The translations under genes were made by a program, and so were the position numbers. The notes under the pieces are model-generated. The model searched no databases, was not told the origin of the DNA, and saw only the letters and a program-made list of their open reading frames with translations. DNA of 64,000 nt from Bifidobacterium canis (lineage in GTDB: Bacteria; Actinomycetota; Actinomycetes; Actinomycetales; Bifidobacteriaceae). Shown one piece after another: positions 8,870 through 18,779 of this stretch. The stretch is taken from positions 248,001-312,000 of the forward strand of contig NZ_WNLP01000002.1 in NCBI RefSeq assembly GCF_009727065.1. The letters run 5' to 3'. Position 1 is the first letter of the stretch; every line of letters starts with the position of its first letter.

Positions 8870-11806
8870 ATGAGCAAGAACGCGAAGCCGCGGGCGCATG
8901 GCGTCGGCGCGGCTTTCGTGCTCGACACGCTTCGCTGCTGGCTGCGCGCATGGAAACCGTTCCTCTCGATTCTGATCATCACGATGCTGGGAGTGGCTGT
9001 GCTCACCGGCATCTACGCAGGCTGCGAAGACACATTCAACGCCGCCAACCGTTTTTACCGCCAGCAAGGGTTGCACGACGTGCAAGTCGTTTCGACGATG
9101 GGACTAACCGACGATGACGTGAAGGCGCTGAGCGCGCAGAGTGATGTGGAGCAGACGCAAGGTGTGCGGATGGAACGCATCGATGTGAGTACAGACGATG
9201 GGCAAAAGGCGGCGACGATACGCGAATTGGGCAAGGTCGGCTCAAAGTCGCTGGATGAGCCATACGTGTTGCAGGGGCATTTGCCGCAGAACGACGGCGA
9301 AATTGCCGTAACCGAGCAGTTCGTGCACGACGTGCACCTCAAACTCGGCGACACGATTGACGTGCGAGCCGCTTCAACGTCTACGGATTCCAATGATTCT
9401 GCGGATTCCGCTGATTCGGCAGACAAAGCGAAGAGCCATGCGCTGAAGATCGTCGGCATCGTCACCGATCCTGCCGATCTGACGAATCCAGACGGCTACT
9501 CGGATTCCACGTTCCGCTCCTCGATAGCGAACGACTACAGCTTCTACATGGCCAACGGAGCGTTGGAGCAACTGTTCGGCGATGACGGTTACGACCCTGA
9601 CGTGTATGGGGCGATCGTGCTGCGCATTGCCGGAGCCGCGCAGAAAGATGCGTTCAGCGACGCTTACGATTCGTTGACATCATCGGCGGTGCACGACATC
9701 GAGCAGAACGTGCAGGGCACACGCGAGCAGGCGCGCAAAAAGGCGTTGGTGGATGACGCCCAGAAGCAACTCGATGATGCGAAGAACGCCGCCTACGCCA
9801 AGCTTGACAACGCACAGCAACAACTCAATGCACAGCGCTCCCAGCTGGGCGAGCAACGCAGCCAGCTCGAAGCGCAGACCTCGCAGATTCCCGCCGGCAT
9901 GCAAATGCCTGCGCAGTTGAGCGCCTCACAGGAGCAATTGGCGTCTGGTGAAGCGAAACTTACCGCGGCACAGCGCGACCTTGACTCGCAGCGTGCCAAG
10001 CTGGAGAATACGTTCGCTTCGGAACAGCAGAAGATAGACGATATCGAGACGCCACGCTGGTATGTGCAATCGCGTTCGGCGTTGTCGGGATTCAGTTCGC
10101 TCAAATCCGACATCAGTTCGATCGAATCGCTTGGCAAGGCGTTCCCGATCGTGTTCCTCATCGTGGCCGTTATGATGAGCCTGACCACGATGAGCCGACT
10201 CGTGGAAGAAGATCGCGGGCTTGTCGGCACATACCTAGGGCTCGGCTATGGACGCATCGCCATCACAATGCGATATGCGCTGTTCGCCCTGCTCGCCTGC
10301 CTGATCGGTGGCGGGTTGGGATTGCTGATCGGCTTCCTGGGCATTCCGGCGTTCCTGCTCGTGGTGATTCGCGGGCTGTATGCGATACCTGACATGCGGC
10401 TGGAATACGACTGGGCGTATGGTTCCATCGGCATTGCGCTATTCGTCGTCGGCGTGCTCGGAGCCGCACTGTTCGCTTCGATTCGCGAAATGCGGCAGAT
10501 GCCGGCCACGCTCATGCGCCCGAAAGCGCCGAAAGCCGGTTCGCGCATTCTGCTCGAACACATCACGCCGATCTGGAAGCGCATGAGCTTCCTCAACAAG
10601 GTCACGGCACGCAACATCTTTCGCTTCAAGTCGCGCCTGATCATGACGGTGGGCGGTGTGGCAGGCTGCACAGCGCTGATCCTGTGCGGCTTGGCGATCA
10701 ACGACACGGTGGCTGCGCTCGGCCCGAACCAATACCGCGGCGTCGATCAATACGACACGCTCGTGATGGCCAACACCGGCGATGAAGACGCCATGCGCAA
10801 GCAATTGAAGTCAGATGGCAAAACGACCGACATGCTGGACGCCCGCATCGAAAGCGGAGAACTGACCAACACGGCCGACCACGGCACCAGCGTGCAACTC
10901 ACCGTCATACCGCAGAACCAACTGCGCGAACTCAACACAATGTTCGACCTGCAGCCAGCGCGCAACGATTCGCTGTTCGGGTGGATGCACAAATCCAACG
11001 GCAACAGCACGGTGACGCTCAATAACAGCGGTGTGATCGTAGCGCAATCCGCCGCGCAATCGTTGAACGTGAAAGCCGGAGATGAAGTGTCGTTGCGCGG
11101 CGACGGCACACAGCCGCATAAGGTGAAAGTCGCCGCAGTCACGCGCAGTCTCATCGGGGCCGAAGTCTTCATCAGTGAAGATCTCTACCATCAGATCTTC
11201 CCCGCATCCACAAGTCAAACGGCAAGCCAGTCTAAGCAATCGCAATCAAACGATACTTCGGAAACGGTGTGGAACGCCGTCTACGCGAAACTCAAGGGCA
11301 GCGGCCAAGAGCAGATCGACTACGTGAATCAGCTCGAAGATGATGCCGCTGTGATGAGCGCCACGTCAAGCGCGAAACAAGCCGAAGACTTCTCCTTTGA
11401 CCTGATGGGAGCGGTGGTCGCGCTGATCGTCGCGCTCGCCGGCAGCCTTGCGCTCGTCGTGCTGTTCACATTGGCGCACACCAACGTGTCGGAGCGTCTG
11501 CGCGAAATGGCGACGTTGAAAGTCCTCGGATTCTACGACCGCGAAGTGCATCACTACGTGAACCGCGAGATGATGGTGCTCACCATCATCGGCATCATCA
11601 TCGGGCTGCCACTCGGCAGATGGATTTCGGGGCTGCTCACCGGAGCACTCAATATGCCGGGGCTCTACTTCGAAGTGTCGATCGCTTGGTACAGCTATCT
11701 GATCACCGTTGTGGCGACGCTTGCGTTCGCTTGGCTCGTGCGACTGTTCGTCAACCCCGTGCTCGACCGCATCGATCCGGTGAGTTCGCTCAAATCCGTC
11801 GAATAG
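8870..11806 (+). CDS. FtsX-like ABC transporter permease with coiled-coil ectodomain
   Basis: Large permease of 978 residues, partner of the ATPase just upstream (ribosome site GGAGGTG before ATG 8870). One membrane segment lies near residues 30-50. A long extracellular domain follows, including a Ser/Asp/Ala-rich linker (about 165-185) and an Ala/Gln-rich coiled coil (about 290-390). Then comes a first FtsX core of three helices (about 420-545), a second extracellular domain (about 620-840) and a final FtsX core (about 850-970). The two-FtsX-domain layout is common in Gram-positive bacteria. The coiled coil suggests a protein or cell-wall partner outside the cell, but which one cannot be told. 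Confidence 0.9.
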   Translation: MSKNAKPRAHGVGAAFVLDTLRCWLRAWKPFLSILIITMLGVAVLTGIYAGCEDTFNAANRFYRQQGLHDVQVVSTMGLTDDDVKALSAQSDVEQTQGVRMERIDVSTDDGQKAATIRELGKVGSKSLDEPYVLQGHLPQNDGEIAVTEQFVHDVHLKLGDTIDVRAASTSTDSNDSADSADSADKAKSHALKIVGIVTDPADLTNPDGYSDSTFRSSIANDYSFYMANGALEQLFGDDGYDPDVYGAIVLRIAGAAQKDAFSDAYDSLTSSAVHDIEQNVQGTREQARKKALVDDAQKQLDDAKNAAYAKLDNAQQQLNAQRSQLGEQRSQLEAQTSQIPAGMQMPAQLSASQEQLASGEAKLTAAQRDLDSQRAKLENTFASEQQKIDDIETPRWYVQSRSALSGFSSLKSDISSIESLGKAFPIVFLIVAVMMSLTTMSRLVEEDRGLVGTYLGLGYGRIAITMRYALFALLACLIGGGLGLLIGFLGIPAFLLVVIRGLYAIPDMRLEYDWAYGSIGIALFVVGVLGAALFASIREMRQMPATLMRPKAPKAGSRILLEHITPIWKRMSFLNKVTARNIFRFKSRLIMTVGGVAGCTALILCGLAINDTVAALGPNQYRGVDQYDTLVMANTGDEDAMRKQLKSDGKTTDMLDARIESGELTNTADHGTSVQLTVIPQNQLRELNTMFDLQPARNDSLFGWMHKSNGNSTVTLNNSGVIVAQSAAQSLNVKAGDEVSLRGDGTQPHKVKVAAVTRSLIGAEVFISEDLYHQIFPASTSQTASQSKQSQSNDTSETVWNAVYAKLKGSGQEQIDYVNQLEDDAAVMSATSSAKQAEDFSFDLMGAVVALIVALAGSLALVVLFTLAHTNVSERLREMATLKVLGFYDREVHHYVNREMMVLTIIGIIIGLPLGRWISGLLTGALNMPGLYFEVSIAWYSYLITVVATLAFAWLVRLFVNPVLDRIDPVSSLKSVE

Positions 11807-11899
11807 CGTGCCAGTGCGCGCTGTGCAATAAGCTGTCAGAAATCTTGTGCATAGTGTGAAAACTGTTGGCAACCCCATACTGCTAAAGTCAAATTCATT

Positions 11900-13444
11900 A
11901 TGTCTGACGTGCATCAATCATCGGAATCCTCTGAACAGATTCACGAAGAGGAAGTGAACGCCTCGCTGGAGACGCTCGACAAAGACAACGAAATGGAACG
12001 TGGCCTGACCAACCGCCACGTGCAGTTCATCGCAATCGGCGGGGCGATCGGCACCGGCCTGTTCCTCGGTTCCGGCAAGTCCATCAACCTCGCCGGTCCG
12101 AGCATCATCTTCGTCTACATTCTCATCGGCGGCATCATGTTCCTGATGATGCGTGCGATCGGCGAGCTCATGTACCGAGATCCGAGCCAACACACGTTCA
12201 TCAATTTCATCAAGATGTATTTGGGCAACGGCTGGGGAACGTTCGCGCTGTGGTCGTATTGGATCGTGCTCATTCTGGTGGGCATGACCGAGATCACGGC
12301 GGTCGGGCAGTATTGCGTCACTTTCTTCGCGACGCTCGGGTACGACGTCTCGGCATGGAGGGGAGTGATCGAACTCGGGTTCCTCGTGGTGCTCGTGCTC
12401 ATCAATCTGATAGCCGTCAAAGCGTTCGGAGAAGCCGAATTTTGGTTCTCGATGATCAAGATCACGCTGATCGTGGCCATGATCGCCACCGCGATCATCA
12501 TGCTCATCACCGGCTTCAAATACAACGCCGTGCAAGTGCCCGGCCAAGACCACGTGTCGCCTGCCGGCAGTGTGACATTGCGCAATCTCACCGACGGATT
12601 CTCGCTTGCGCCGAACGGTTGGCTCGCGTTTTTGATGAGCTTCCAGATGGTGTTCTTTGCCTACGAGATGATCGAATTCATCGGCGTCACCGTGTCGGAA
12701 ACGAAGAACCCGCGCAAAGTGCTGCCGAAGGCGATCAACGGCATCATCGTGCGCATTCTGATCTTCTACGTCGGTGCATTGCTCGCCATCATGACCATCG
12801 TGCCGTGGCGCAACTTCGCGCCGAACAAAGACGGCACCTTCGCCTCACCGTTCATCATGGTGTTCGAATACGCGGGCGCGAATTGGGCGGCGGCCCTCGT
12901 GTTCTTCGTCGTTGTGACGGCGGCGGCCTCGTCACTCAACTCGCTGCTGTATTCCGCAGGGCGTCACCTGTTCGAAATCGCCGAGGAATCACCGTCGCCG
13001 ACCATCAGCAAACTCGGCGTCGTGTCGAAAACGAAGGTGCCGGCGAGGGCGATCGTCGTGTCTGCAATCCTCATTCTGCTGTCGCCGCTCATCGAACTGA
13101 TTCCGCAGGTGTCGGGCGCGTTCGTCATGTTCTCATCGGCGTCGTCCGCGGTGATCATCTTCATCTACATTCTCACGATGATCGCGCACTACAAATACCG
13201 CAACTCCGCGCAGTTCATGGAAAACGGGTTCCTGATGCCGGCGTACAAAGTGCTCAACCCATTGACCACGGCATTCTTCGTGTTCATCTACTGCACGCTG
13301 TTCCTGGGGGCAGATACGCGCGGGCCGGCGATCGCCGGACTGGTGTGGCTGCTTGTGTTCGGCGGGTATTGCGTGCTGCACGACCGCTTCCAGAACCGTG
13401 ATCTCAAAGAGGCGGTAGATAATCTCAATCCGCCAGCTCAGTGA
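11900..13444 (+). CDS. amino acid permease (APC superfamily, AAT type)
   Basis: Intact amino acid/proton symporter of 514 residues with an acidic N-terminus and 12 predicted membrane spans. The start region RGLTNRHVQFIAIGGAIGTG is the family's conserved TM1 substrate and cation site, and FFAYEMIEFIGVTVSETKNP is the conserved TM6 region. It probably imports a neutral or basic amino acid; specificity is not resolvable. The ribosome site is weak before ATG 11900. It is not obviously in an operon: the next gene, a MarR regulator, has its own promoter region. Confidence 0.9.
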   Translation: MSDVHQSSESSEQIHEEEVNASLETLDKDNEMERGLTNRHVQFIAIGGAIGTGLFLGSGKSINLAGPSIIFVYILIGGIMFLMMRAIGELMYRDPSQHTFINFIKMYLGNGWGTFALWSYWIVLILVGMTEITAVGQYCVTFFATLGYDVSAWRGVIELGFLVVLVLINLIAVKAFGEAEFWFSMIKITLIVAMIATAIIMLITGFKYNAVQVPGQDHVSPAGSVTLRNLTDGFSLAPNGWLAFLMSFQMVFFAYEMIEFIGVTVSETKNPRKVLPKAINGIIVRILIFYVGALLAIMTIVPWRNFAPNKDGTFASPFIMVFEYAGANWAAALVFFVVVTAAASSLNSLLYSAGRHLFEIAEESPSPTISKLGVVSKTKVPARAIVVSAILILLSPLIELIPQVSGAFVMFSSASSAVIIFIYILTMIAHYKYRNSAQFMENGFLMPAYKVLNPLTTAFFVFIYCTLFLGADTRGPAIAGLVWLLVFGGYCVLHDRFQNRDLKEAVDNLNPPAQ

Positions 13445-13519
13445 TGTTGAGTAAATAATTTCCGCAGTATTCTGCGGTTTTCTCTGTAGACTCCCCGACG
13501 AGTCTCATAGTGTACTCAG

Positions 13520-13562
13520 AAATTGTCTTACAGTGATAATATTTTACACTAGTAATAACTTA
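13520..13562 (+). promoter_or_regulatory. candidate MarR operator and promoter
   Basis: AT-rich stretch upstream of the MarR gene containing the dyad AGTGATAATATTTTACACT, with AGTG/CACT arms of the size MarR dimers bind, followed by a related TTACA half-site. Autoregulation is inferred from position only. Confidence 0.45.
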
Positions 13563-13575
13563 CACCCAAAGGTAA

Positions 13576-14172
13576 GTGAGTTTAAGCACTATGGATTACC
13601 AGTTGGAAGCGATTCACGAGTATCTGTTTGCCATGTGGAGCTCGCGGTCGAAATCAGTGCGCACGTTTGAGCGCGGCACGCAAGGGGAGATGTTCGTGTT
13701 GCGCGAGCTCATGTTTCACGGGCCGTGCACGCCGTCGAGCCTCGCCGAGGCGATGAATGCGACGTCCGGGCGAATCTCGTCACTGCTCTCCGGCATGTAT
13801 GCCAAAGGGTGGATTGAGCGTGAGAACGATCCGCGAGATCGCCGCAGCGTGCTCGTCGACTTGACCGACGAAGGTCGGGAAGTGGCGAAAAAGCAGGGGG
13901 AGGAGCTCGTTGCGGATCTGCGTTGGGTGTTCTCGCAAATGGGCGAGGAGCGCACGCGCGAATTCGTCAAACTGTTCTCCGACTTCATGGTCTACATGTC
14001 GATTTGCCAGCCGGAGGGACCGCAGCCCACGCAGGAGCAGGTGACGCAGGCTTTTGAGCGGCGCGACCGCCTGCACGAGCGAATGGTCAAGCTGTCTAAG
14101 AAAATCGCCGAAGACGGCCTGTTCGCAGAGCAAGTGCACCGCCGCCCGCCTCATGCGCCCCAGCGCGAGTGA
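13576..14172 (+). CDS. MarR-family transcriptional regulator
   Basis: Winged-helix repressor of about 193-198 residues. The winged helix is clear: SSLAEAMNATSGRISSLLSGMYAKGWIER, then the wing NDPRDRRSVLVDLTDEG. The start is uncertain: GTG 13576 (AAAGG just upstream, short spacing) or ATG 13591. It sits just before the two-gene ABC exporter at 14398-18264, an arrangement common for MarR control of multidrug exporters, so it probably represses that pair and itself. The C-terminal helices are long and basic at the end (HRRPPHAPQRE). Confidence 0.9.
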   Translation: MSLSTMDYQLEAIHEYLFAMWSSRSKSVRTFERGTQGEMFVLRELMFHGPCTPSSLAEAMNATSGRISSLLSGMYAKGWIERENDPRDRRSVLVDLTDEGREVAKKQGEELVADLRWVFSQMGEERTREFVKLFSDFMVYMSICQPEGPQPTQEQVTQAFERRDRLHERMVKLSKKIAEDGLFAEQVHRRPPHAPQRE

Positions 14173-14194
14173 TTCTCGCCTATCTTGCCTCCCC

Positions 14195-14322
14195 ATTTTG
14201 CTGGTGGGGATATAAAACGCGCGCAAGCCTCGGTATAGCGAAACAGAAAGCGTTGGAAAATAGCGGTTTTTGAGTTGCGGCTACTTGCGGTGTTGGGGGT
14301 TTTATATCCCCGCCAGCACAAT
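14195..14322. mobile_element. MITE-like element, family A, copy 1
   Basis: A 128-bp unit bounded by 24-base terminal inverted repeats (left arm ATTTTGCTGGTGGGGATATA..., right arm the complement with two mismatches). The interior holds GTTGGAAAATAGCGGTTTTT and no gene. A second copy of the same size is at 22953-23081. Miniature non-autonomous transposon is the best reading; a structured RNA or bidirectional terminator is the alternative. Confidence 0.7.
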
Positions 14323-14397
14323 GAGTGGTTTGGGTGGGGCAAGCGGACGGAATAGACGCCACAGAACGTATACAAAACGTACAAGAAAGATGCAGTA

Positions 14398-16317
14398 ATG
14401 CTACGAATCATGAAATACCTCTCCAAAACGGAGATAGGGCAGTTGGTGATCTCGCTCATCACCATCGTGGGGCAGGTCTACTTCGACCTTGAACTGCCCA
14501 GCTACATGTCGGAGATCACCACGCTGGTGGAGACGCCGAACAGCCAGATGCGCGACATCTGGATCGCCGGCGGCAAGATGCTGCTGGTGGCGGCGGGCTC
14601 GTTCGCCTGCGCCGTTGTCACCGGCTACTTCGCCGCGCGCATCGCCGCCTCGTTCGGCCAGCGGTTGCGCTCGATGGAGTTCCGCAAGGTCGAGTCGTTC
14701 GGCCCATCGGAGATGCATCACTTCTCCACAGCGAGCTTGATCACGCGCTCCACGAACGACATCACGCAGATCCAGATGTTCATCACGATGGGTCTGCAGA
14801 TGATCATTAAATCGCCGATCATGGCTGTGTGGGCGGTCTGCAAGATCGCCGGCGAAGGCTTCGAGTGGACGCTCACCACCGCGATCGCCGTGGTGATCCT
14901 GCTCGTTTCGATCGTGGTGCTCATGGTGCTCGTGATGCCGAAATTCAAGGCGATGCAGCGCCTCACCGACAACATCAACCTGGTGGCGCGCGAGAACCTC
15001 ACCGGTATGCGTGTGGTGCGCGCCTACAACGCCGAAGACTATCAGGAGAACAAGTTCGAGAAGGCAAACGCCGACCTGACGAACACGCAGCTGTTCACCA
15101 ACCGTTCGATGGCGGTGATGATGCCGCTGATGAGCACGATCATGAACGGCCTCTCGCTCGCGATCTACTGGATCGGTGCATACCTGATTCAAGACGCGGG
15201 CGCTGCCGACAAGCTCACGCTGTTCTCGAACATGGTCGTCTTCTCCAGCTACGCGATGCAGGTGATCATGAGCTTCCTGCTGATGAGCATGGTGTTCGTG
15301 CTCTGGCCGCGCGCGGACGTGTCTGCACAGCGCGTGCTTGAAGTGATCAACACCGAGCCGCTCGTCAAGTCCGGCACACGCGAACGCGGCTTGACCGTCG
15401 CCGAAGCCAAGCAGCAGGGCGTGATCACCGCCGCCAATGCTAGCGATTACGCGAACGACGACGAGCTCGCTGGTGAAATCGAATTCCGTGACGTGAGCTT
15501 CACATACCCCGATTCGCGCGAAGCCATGCTCGAACACATCAGCTTCACCGCGAACCAGGGTGACACTGTTGCAATTATCGGCTCGACCGGTTCGGGCAAG
15601 TCCTCTCTGATCAATCTGGTGCCGCGTTTTTACGACACGTCCGACGGCGAAGTGATTGTGGACGGCGTTGACGTGCGCGAATACGACCTCAAAACACTGC
15701 GTGACAAAATCGGCTATGTTCCGCAGCGCTCGTTCCTGTTCAAGGGAACGGTGGCATCGAACGTGAGCTACGGAGACAAGCCGGGCGAATCCGAGGACGT
15801 GCCGATGATCGACGTCTCGCGCATGTCTGGCCGCAAAGCCGAAGCCGAAATGCTCAAGGCAGACGCCGAGCGCGCGCTGACCGCACAGGAGGCGAACCGT
15901 GTGGAAGAGGCATGCGATGTGGCGCAGGCCACCGAGTTCGTGCGCAAAATGCAGGGTGAGTTCGATGCGCAGATCGCGCAGGGCGGCACGAACGTGTCCG
16001 GCGGTCAGAAGCAGCGACTGTCTATCGCGCGCGCCGTGTATCGCAATCCTGAGATTCTTATTTTCGACGACTCGTTCTCCGCGTTGGACTTCAAGACCGA
16101 CCGCGTGGTGCGCGACGCGTTGAAGTCGTACGCGAAGAACTCCACGAAACTGATCGTCGCGCAGCGAGTGGGCACGATCATGGACGCCGACTGCATCCTC
16201 GTGCTTGACGACGGCAAGCTCGTCGGCAAAGGCACGCACCGCGAACTGCTTGACAACTGCGAAGTCTACAGGCAGATCGCCGAATCCCAGCTCAGCGAAG
16301 AAGAACTCAGCGCATGA
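14398..16317 (+). CDS. heterodimeric ABC exporter, subunit A (degenerate ATPase site)
   Basis: Half-transporter of 639 residues: six membrane spans (about residues 10-310) then an ATPase domain. Walker A GSTGSGKSS and signature VSGGQKQRLSIARA are normal. The Walker B region reads ILIFDDSFSALD, with Asp where the catalytic Glu belongs, and the switch region is VAQRV, with Gln in place of His. This pattern marks the non-hydrolysing site of heterodimeric exporters such as BmrCD or TM287/288. An insert of about 60 residues rich in Glu/Ala lies before the signature. It pairs with the next gene; drug or lipid export is likely. Confidence 0.93.
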   Translation: MLRIMKYLSKTEIGQLVISLITIVGQVYFDLELPSYMSEITTLVETPNSQMRDIWIAGGKMLLVAAGSFACAVVTGYFAARIAASFGQRLRSMEFRKVESFGPSEMHHFSTASLITRSTNDITQIQMFITMGLQMIIKSPIMAVWAVCKIAGEGFEWTLTTAIAVVILLVSIVVLMVLVMPKFKAMQRLTDNINLVARENLTGMRVVRAYNAEDYQENKFEKANADLTNTQLFTNRSMAVMMPLMSTIMNGLSLAIYWIGAYLIQDAGAADKLTLFSNMVVFSSYAMQVIMSFLLMSMVFVLWPRADVSAQRVLEVINTEPLVKSGTRERGLTVAEAKQQGVITAANASDYANDDELAGEIEFRDVSFTYPDSREAMLEHISFTANQGDTVAIIGSTGSGKSSLINLVPRFYDTSDGEVIVDGVDVREYDLKTLRDKIGYVPQRSFLFKGTVASNVSYGDKPGESEDVPMIDVSRMSGRKAEAEMLKADAERALTAQEANRVEEACDVAQATEFVRKMQGEFDAQIAQGGTNVSGGQKQRLSIARAVYRNPEILIFDDSFSALDFKTDRVVRDALKSYAKNSTKLIVAQRVGTIMDADCILVLDDGKLVGKGTHRELLDNCEVYRQIAESQLSEEELSA

Positions 16318-16410
16318 GTTCGGAGACTCGAGCGTGCGCGCACGCACATACGCACAGTGCTCGCGGCACGCAAAGTTTCATGTGAAACAGTCGTTTTGAA
16401 AGGACATACA

Positions 16411-18264
16411 ATGCCAGCAGGAATGGGTCCTCACGGACCTCGTGGCGGAGCGTCAACGGAGAAAGCCGACGATCTCGGCGGCGCGCTCAAAGATCTCATG
16501 CGGTTCAGCCGCAAATATATTCCGGCGATCATCATCGCGCTCATCCTCGGTGTGGGCGGTGCGATCTGCCAGATCATCGGCCCGGATTATCTCGGTGACA
16601 TGACCGACGAAATCACCAAGGGACTGCCCGCGCTCGTCAACGGCAAGCCAGTGCTCGGTTCGATCGACATGAGCGCGGTGGCACGCATCGGATGGACACT
16701 CGTGGCGCTTTACGCAGGGTATGCTCTGCTTTCATATGTGCAGAGCTGGATGATGGCGACGGTGACACAGCGCACCGCGCAGAATCTGCGCACGGCGATC
16801 GACGAGAAGATGAACAAGCTGCCGCTCAAATACTTCGATGAGCACAGCACCGGCGATGTGATGAGCCGCATCACGAACGACGTCGACGCGGTGGGGCAGA
16901 CGCTCGGTCAGTCGCTCGGCTCGCTCATCTCGTCGATCACACTGTTCTTCGGCGCATTGGTGATGATGTTCAAGAACAACGTGATCATGGCGCTGTGCGC
17001 GGTGGGCGCGAGCATTCTCGGCATGATTCTGATGCTCGTCGTGATGAAGGTGTCGCAGAAGTATTTCGTGCGCCAGCAGATCGCGCTCGGTGACGTCAAC
17101 GGACACGTCGAAGAGATGTATAGCGGCCACACCGTCGTCAAGGCGTTCGGTGGTGAGGCGGACGCGATTCGCCGCTTCGAACGCTACAACAACGACCTCT
17201 ACGATTCCGGTTGGAAGAGCCAGTTCCTCTCGGGCCTGATGATGCCGATGATGAACCTTGTGGGCAACCTCGGCTATGTGGTCGTCTGCGTGGTGGGTGC
17301 GGCGCTCGCGATGGATGGCAAGATCGAATTCGGCGTGATCGTGGCCTTCATGATGTACATCCGCCTGTTCACCCAGCCGCTCTCGCAGTTCGCGCAGGCA
17401 TTCCAGAACCTGCAGCGTTGTGCCGCCGGTTCCGAACGCGTGTTCAGCTTCCTCAACGAGCCGGAGCTCGCCGACGAAAGCGACAAGCAGCCATTGCTCG
17501 GTCGTGGCAGCAATGGCGAGATCACGCCTGTCGAGGGTCGTGTGAGCTTCGAACATGTCAAGTTCGGGTACGACCCGGGCAAGCTCATCATCCATGACTT
17601 CTCCGCGAACATCGAACCCGGCCAAAAGGTCGCCATCGTCGGACCGACCGGCGCCGGCAAGACCACTATGGTCAACCTGCTGATGCGCTTCTACGAGATC
17701 GCCGGCGGTTCCATCTCCATCGACGGCATCAACACCAAAGACGTGCCGCGCTGGAACGTGCACGACCAGTTCTCGATGGTGCTGCAAGACACCTGGGTGT
17801 TCAACGGAACGGTGCGCGAGAACGTGGCCTATGCGAAGGAGGGCGTCACCGACGAGCAGATCATGGCCGCATGCAAGGCCGTTGGGCTCGACCACTATGT
17901 GCGCTCGCTGCCGCAGGGCTACGACACGGTGCTCGATGAATCGTCCACGCTCTCGCAAGGCCAGAAGCAGCTGCTGACGATCGCGCGAGCAATGGTGCAG
18001 GATTCACCGATTCTGATTCTCGACGAAGCCACCTCTTCCGTCGATACGCGCACCGAGGAGCTGATCCAGAAGGCGATGGACAAGCTCACCGAAGGCCGCA
18101 CGTCGTTCGTGATCGCGCACCGCCTCTCCACGATTCGCGACGCCGACATGATTTTGGTGATGAAAGACGGCGACATCGTGGAACGCGGCACGCACGACGA
18201 ACTGCTCGCCAAGAACGGCTTCTACGCCGACATCTACAACTCCCAGTTCACGCTTGCGCAATAA
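16411..18264 (+). CDS. heterodimeric ABC exporter, subunit B (catalytic)
   Basis: Half-transporter of 617 residues, partner of the preceding subunit. Start ATG 16411 is chosen because AAAGGA precedes it at good spacing; the open frame extends upstream without a site. It has a Gly/Pro-rich N-terminus, six membrane spans and an ATPase domain with Walker A GPTGAGKTT, Walker B ILILDEATSSVD with the catalytic Glu, and switch His in VIAHRLSTI. The signature is LSQGQKQLLTIARA, a substitution often seen in the partner that complements a degenerate subunit, so one complete and one impaired ATP site form at the interface. Followed by a perfect inverted repeat. Confidence 0.93.
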   Translation: MPAGMGPHGPRGGASTEKADDLGGALKDLMRFSRKYIPAIIIALILGVGGAICQIIGPDYLGDMTDEITKGLPALVNGKPVLGSIDMSAVARIGWTLVALYAGYALLSYVQSWMMATVTQRTAQNLRTAIDEKMNKLPLKYFDEHSTGDVMSRITNDVDAVGQTLGQSLGSLISSITLFFGALVMMFKNNVIMALCAVGASILGMILMLVVMKVSQKYFVRQQIALGDVNGHVEEMYSGHTVVKAFGGEADAIRRFERYNNDLYDSGWKSQFLSGLMMPMMNLVGNLGYVVVCVVGAALAMDGKIEFGVIVAFMMYIRLFTQPLSQFAQAFQNLQRCAAGSERVFSFLNEPELADESDKQPLLGRGSNGEITPVEGRVSFEHVKFGYDPGKLIIHDFSANIEPGQKVAIVGPTGAGKTTMVNLLMRFYEIAGGSISIDGINTKDVPRWNVHDQFSMVLQDTWVFNGTVRENVAYAKEGVTDEQIMAACKAVGLDHYVRSLPQGYDTVLDESSTLSQGQKQLLTIARAMVQDSPILILDEATSSVDTRTEELIQKAMDKLTEGRTSFVIAHRLSTIRDADMILVMKDGDIVERGTHDELLAKNGFYADIYNSQFTLAQ

Positions 18265-18288
18265 GGAAGCGGCGAACAGGGTTGCAGA

Positions 18289-18332
18289 CAGTGGCCGGTT
18301 GCGCTGCATTGAGTCAGCGCAACCGGCCACTG
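18289..18332 (+). terminator. 18-bp perfect inverted repeat after the ABC exporter
   Basis: CAGTGGCCGGTTGCGCTG (18289-18306) pairs perfectly with 18315-18332 across an 8-base loop. No T-run follows. It probably ends or protects the exporter mRNA. Confidence 0.6.
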
Positions 18333-18350
18333 CCGCTATTGCGCGCTATT

Positions 18351-18472
18351 TCGCTTACAAGGAGACGTTATTGGCTGTTTGCGCAGGTAAGCCAGTTGGA
18401 AAGCGGCGGAGTTTCAACGTTTCCTGAATCACATACATCGCAAAAGCGCTGATAATGTCGCCTCGTAAGCAA
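18351..18472. mobile_element. MITE-like element, family B, copy 1
   Basis: A 122-bp unit with 21-base terminal inverted repeats (left TCGCTTACAAGGAGACGTTA, right the complement with four mismatches) and a gene-free interior that includes TTTCAACG. A better-preserved relative is at 56219-56336, so this looks like an older copy of the same miniature element. Confidence 0.6.
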
Positions 18473-18597
18473 TATTAGGCGCCAGGATGCCTCCGCTGGC
18501 TCTTTCCGGCGGCGGTTGCTCGCTTATCGGTGACGCCAGCATCTCCTTTTTCACCGGCGCAGCACAGAATTCAGAAAACTCTCAGGTTTCTTTAGAG

Positions 18598-18734
18598 TTG
18601 CGTCAAGAGTGGGCTGGTTATTATGTAATCACCAGCCGCGAGGTTGGGCACAACTGAATAACTGAACACATTTTCTTCTCTCTTCTCTTCTTCTGTCAGA
18701 GGCTCGGTTCCCTTCCCGAGCCTCTTTCTTTTTC
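18598..18734 (+). ncRNA. putative pyrimidine-tract small RNA, copy 1
   Basis: Promoter-like TTGCGT, 17-base spacer, TTATGT (18598-18626). The predicted transcript, about 100 nt, has a short GC-rich 5' part, an unstructured pyrimidine tract (TTTTCTTCTCTCTTCTCTTC, from 18671) and a 10-bp intrinsic terminator AGAGGCTCGG/CCGAGCCTCT with the T-run TTTCTTTTT. The terminator loop is TTCCCTTC. The same architecture recurs at 20636, 23160, 40820 and 43104. Streptococcal csRNAs and Listeria LhrC have CU-rich segments that pair with ribosome sites, so an anti-Shine-Dalgarno role is plausible; expression is not shown. Confidence 0.55.
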
Positions 18735-18779
18735 TGCTTTGTTCTTTTGCCGCCTGCTGCTTTGCGCGCCCAAACTGCT

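Noticed and set aside
14401-16347. Very long minus-strand frame (648 codons) opposite the ABC exporter subunit
   Set aside because: Shadow of a high-GC gene; His/Asp/Arg-rich translation without motifs. Likewise 868-1944, 6049-7689, 16732-17958, 41512-42963, 54539-56053 and 58948-60231.
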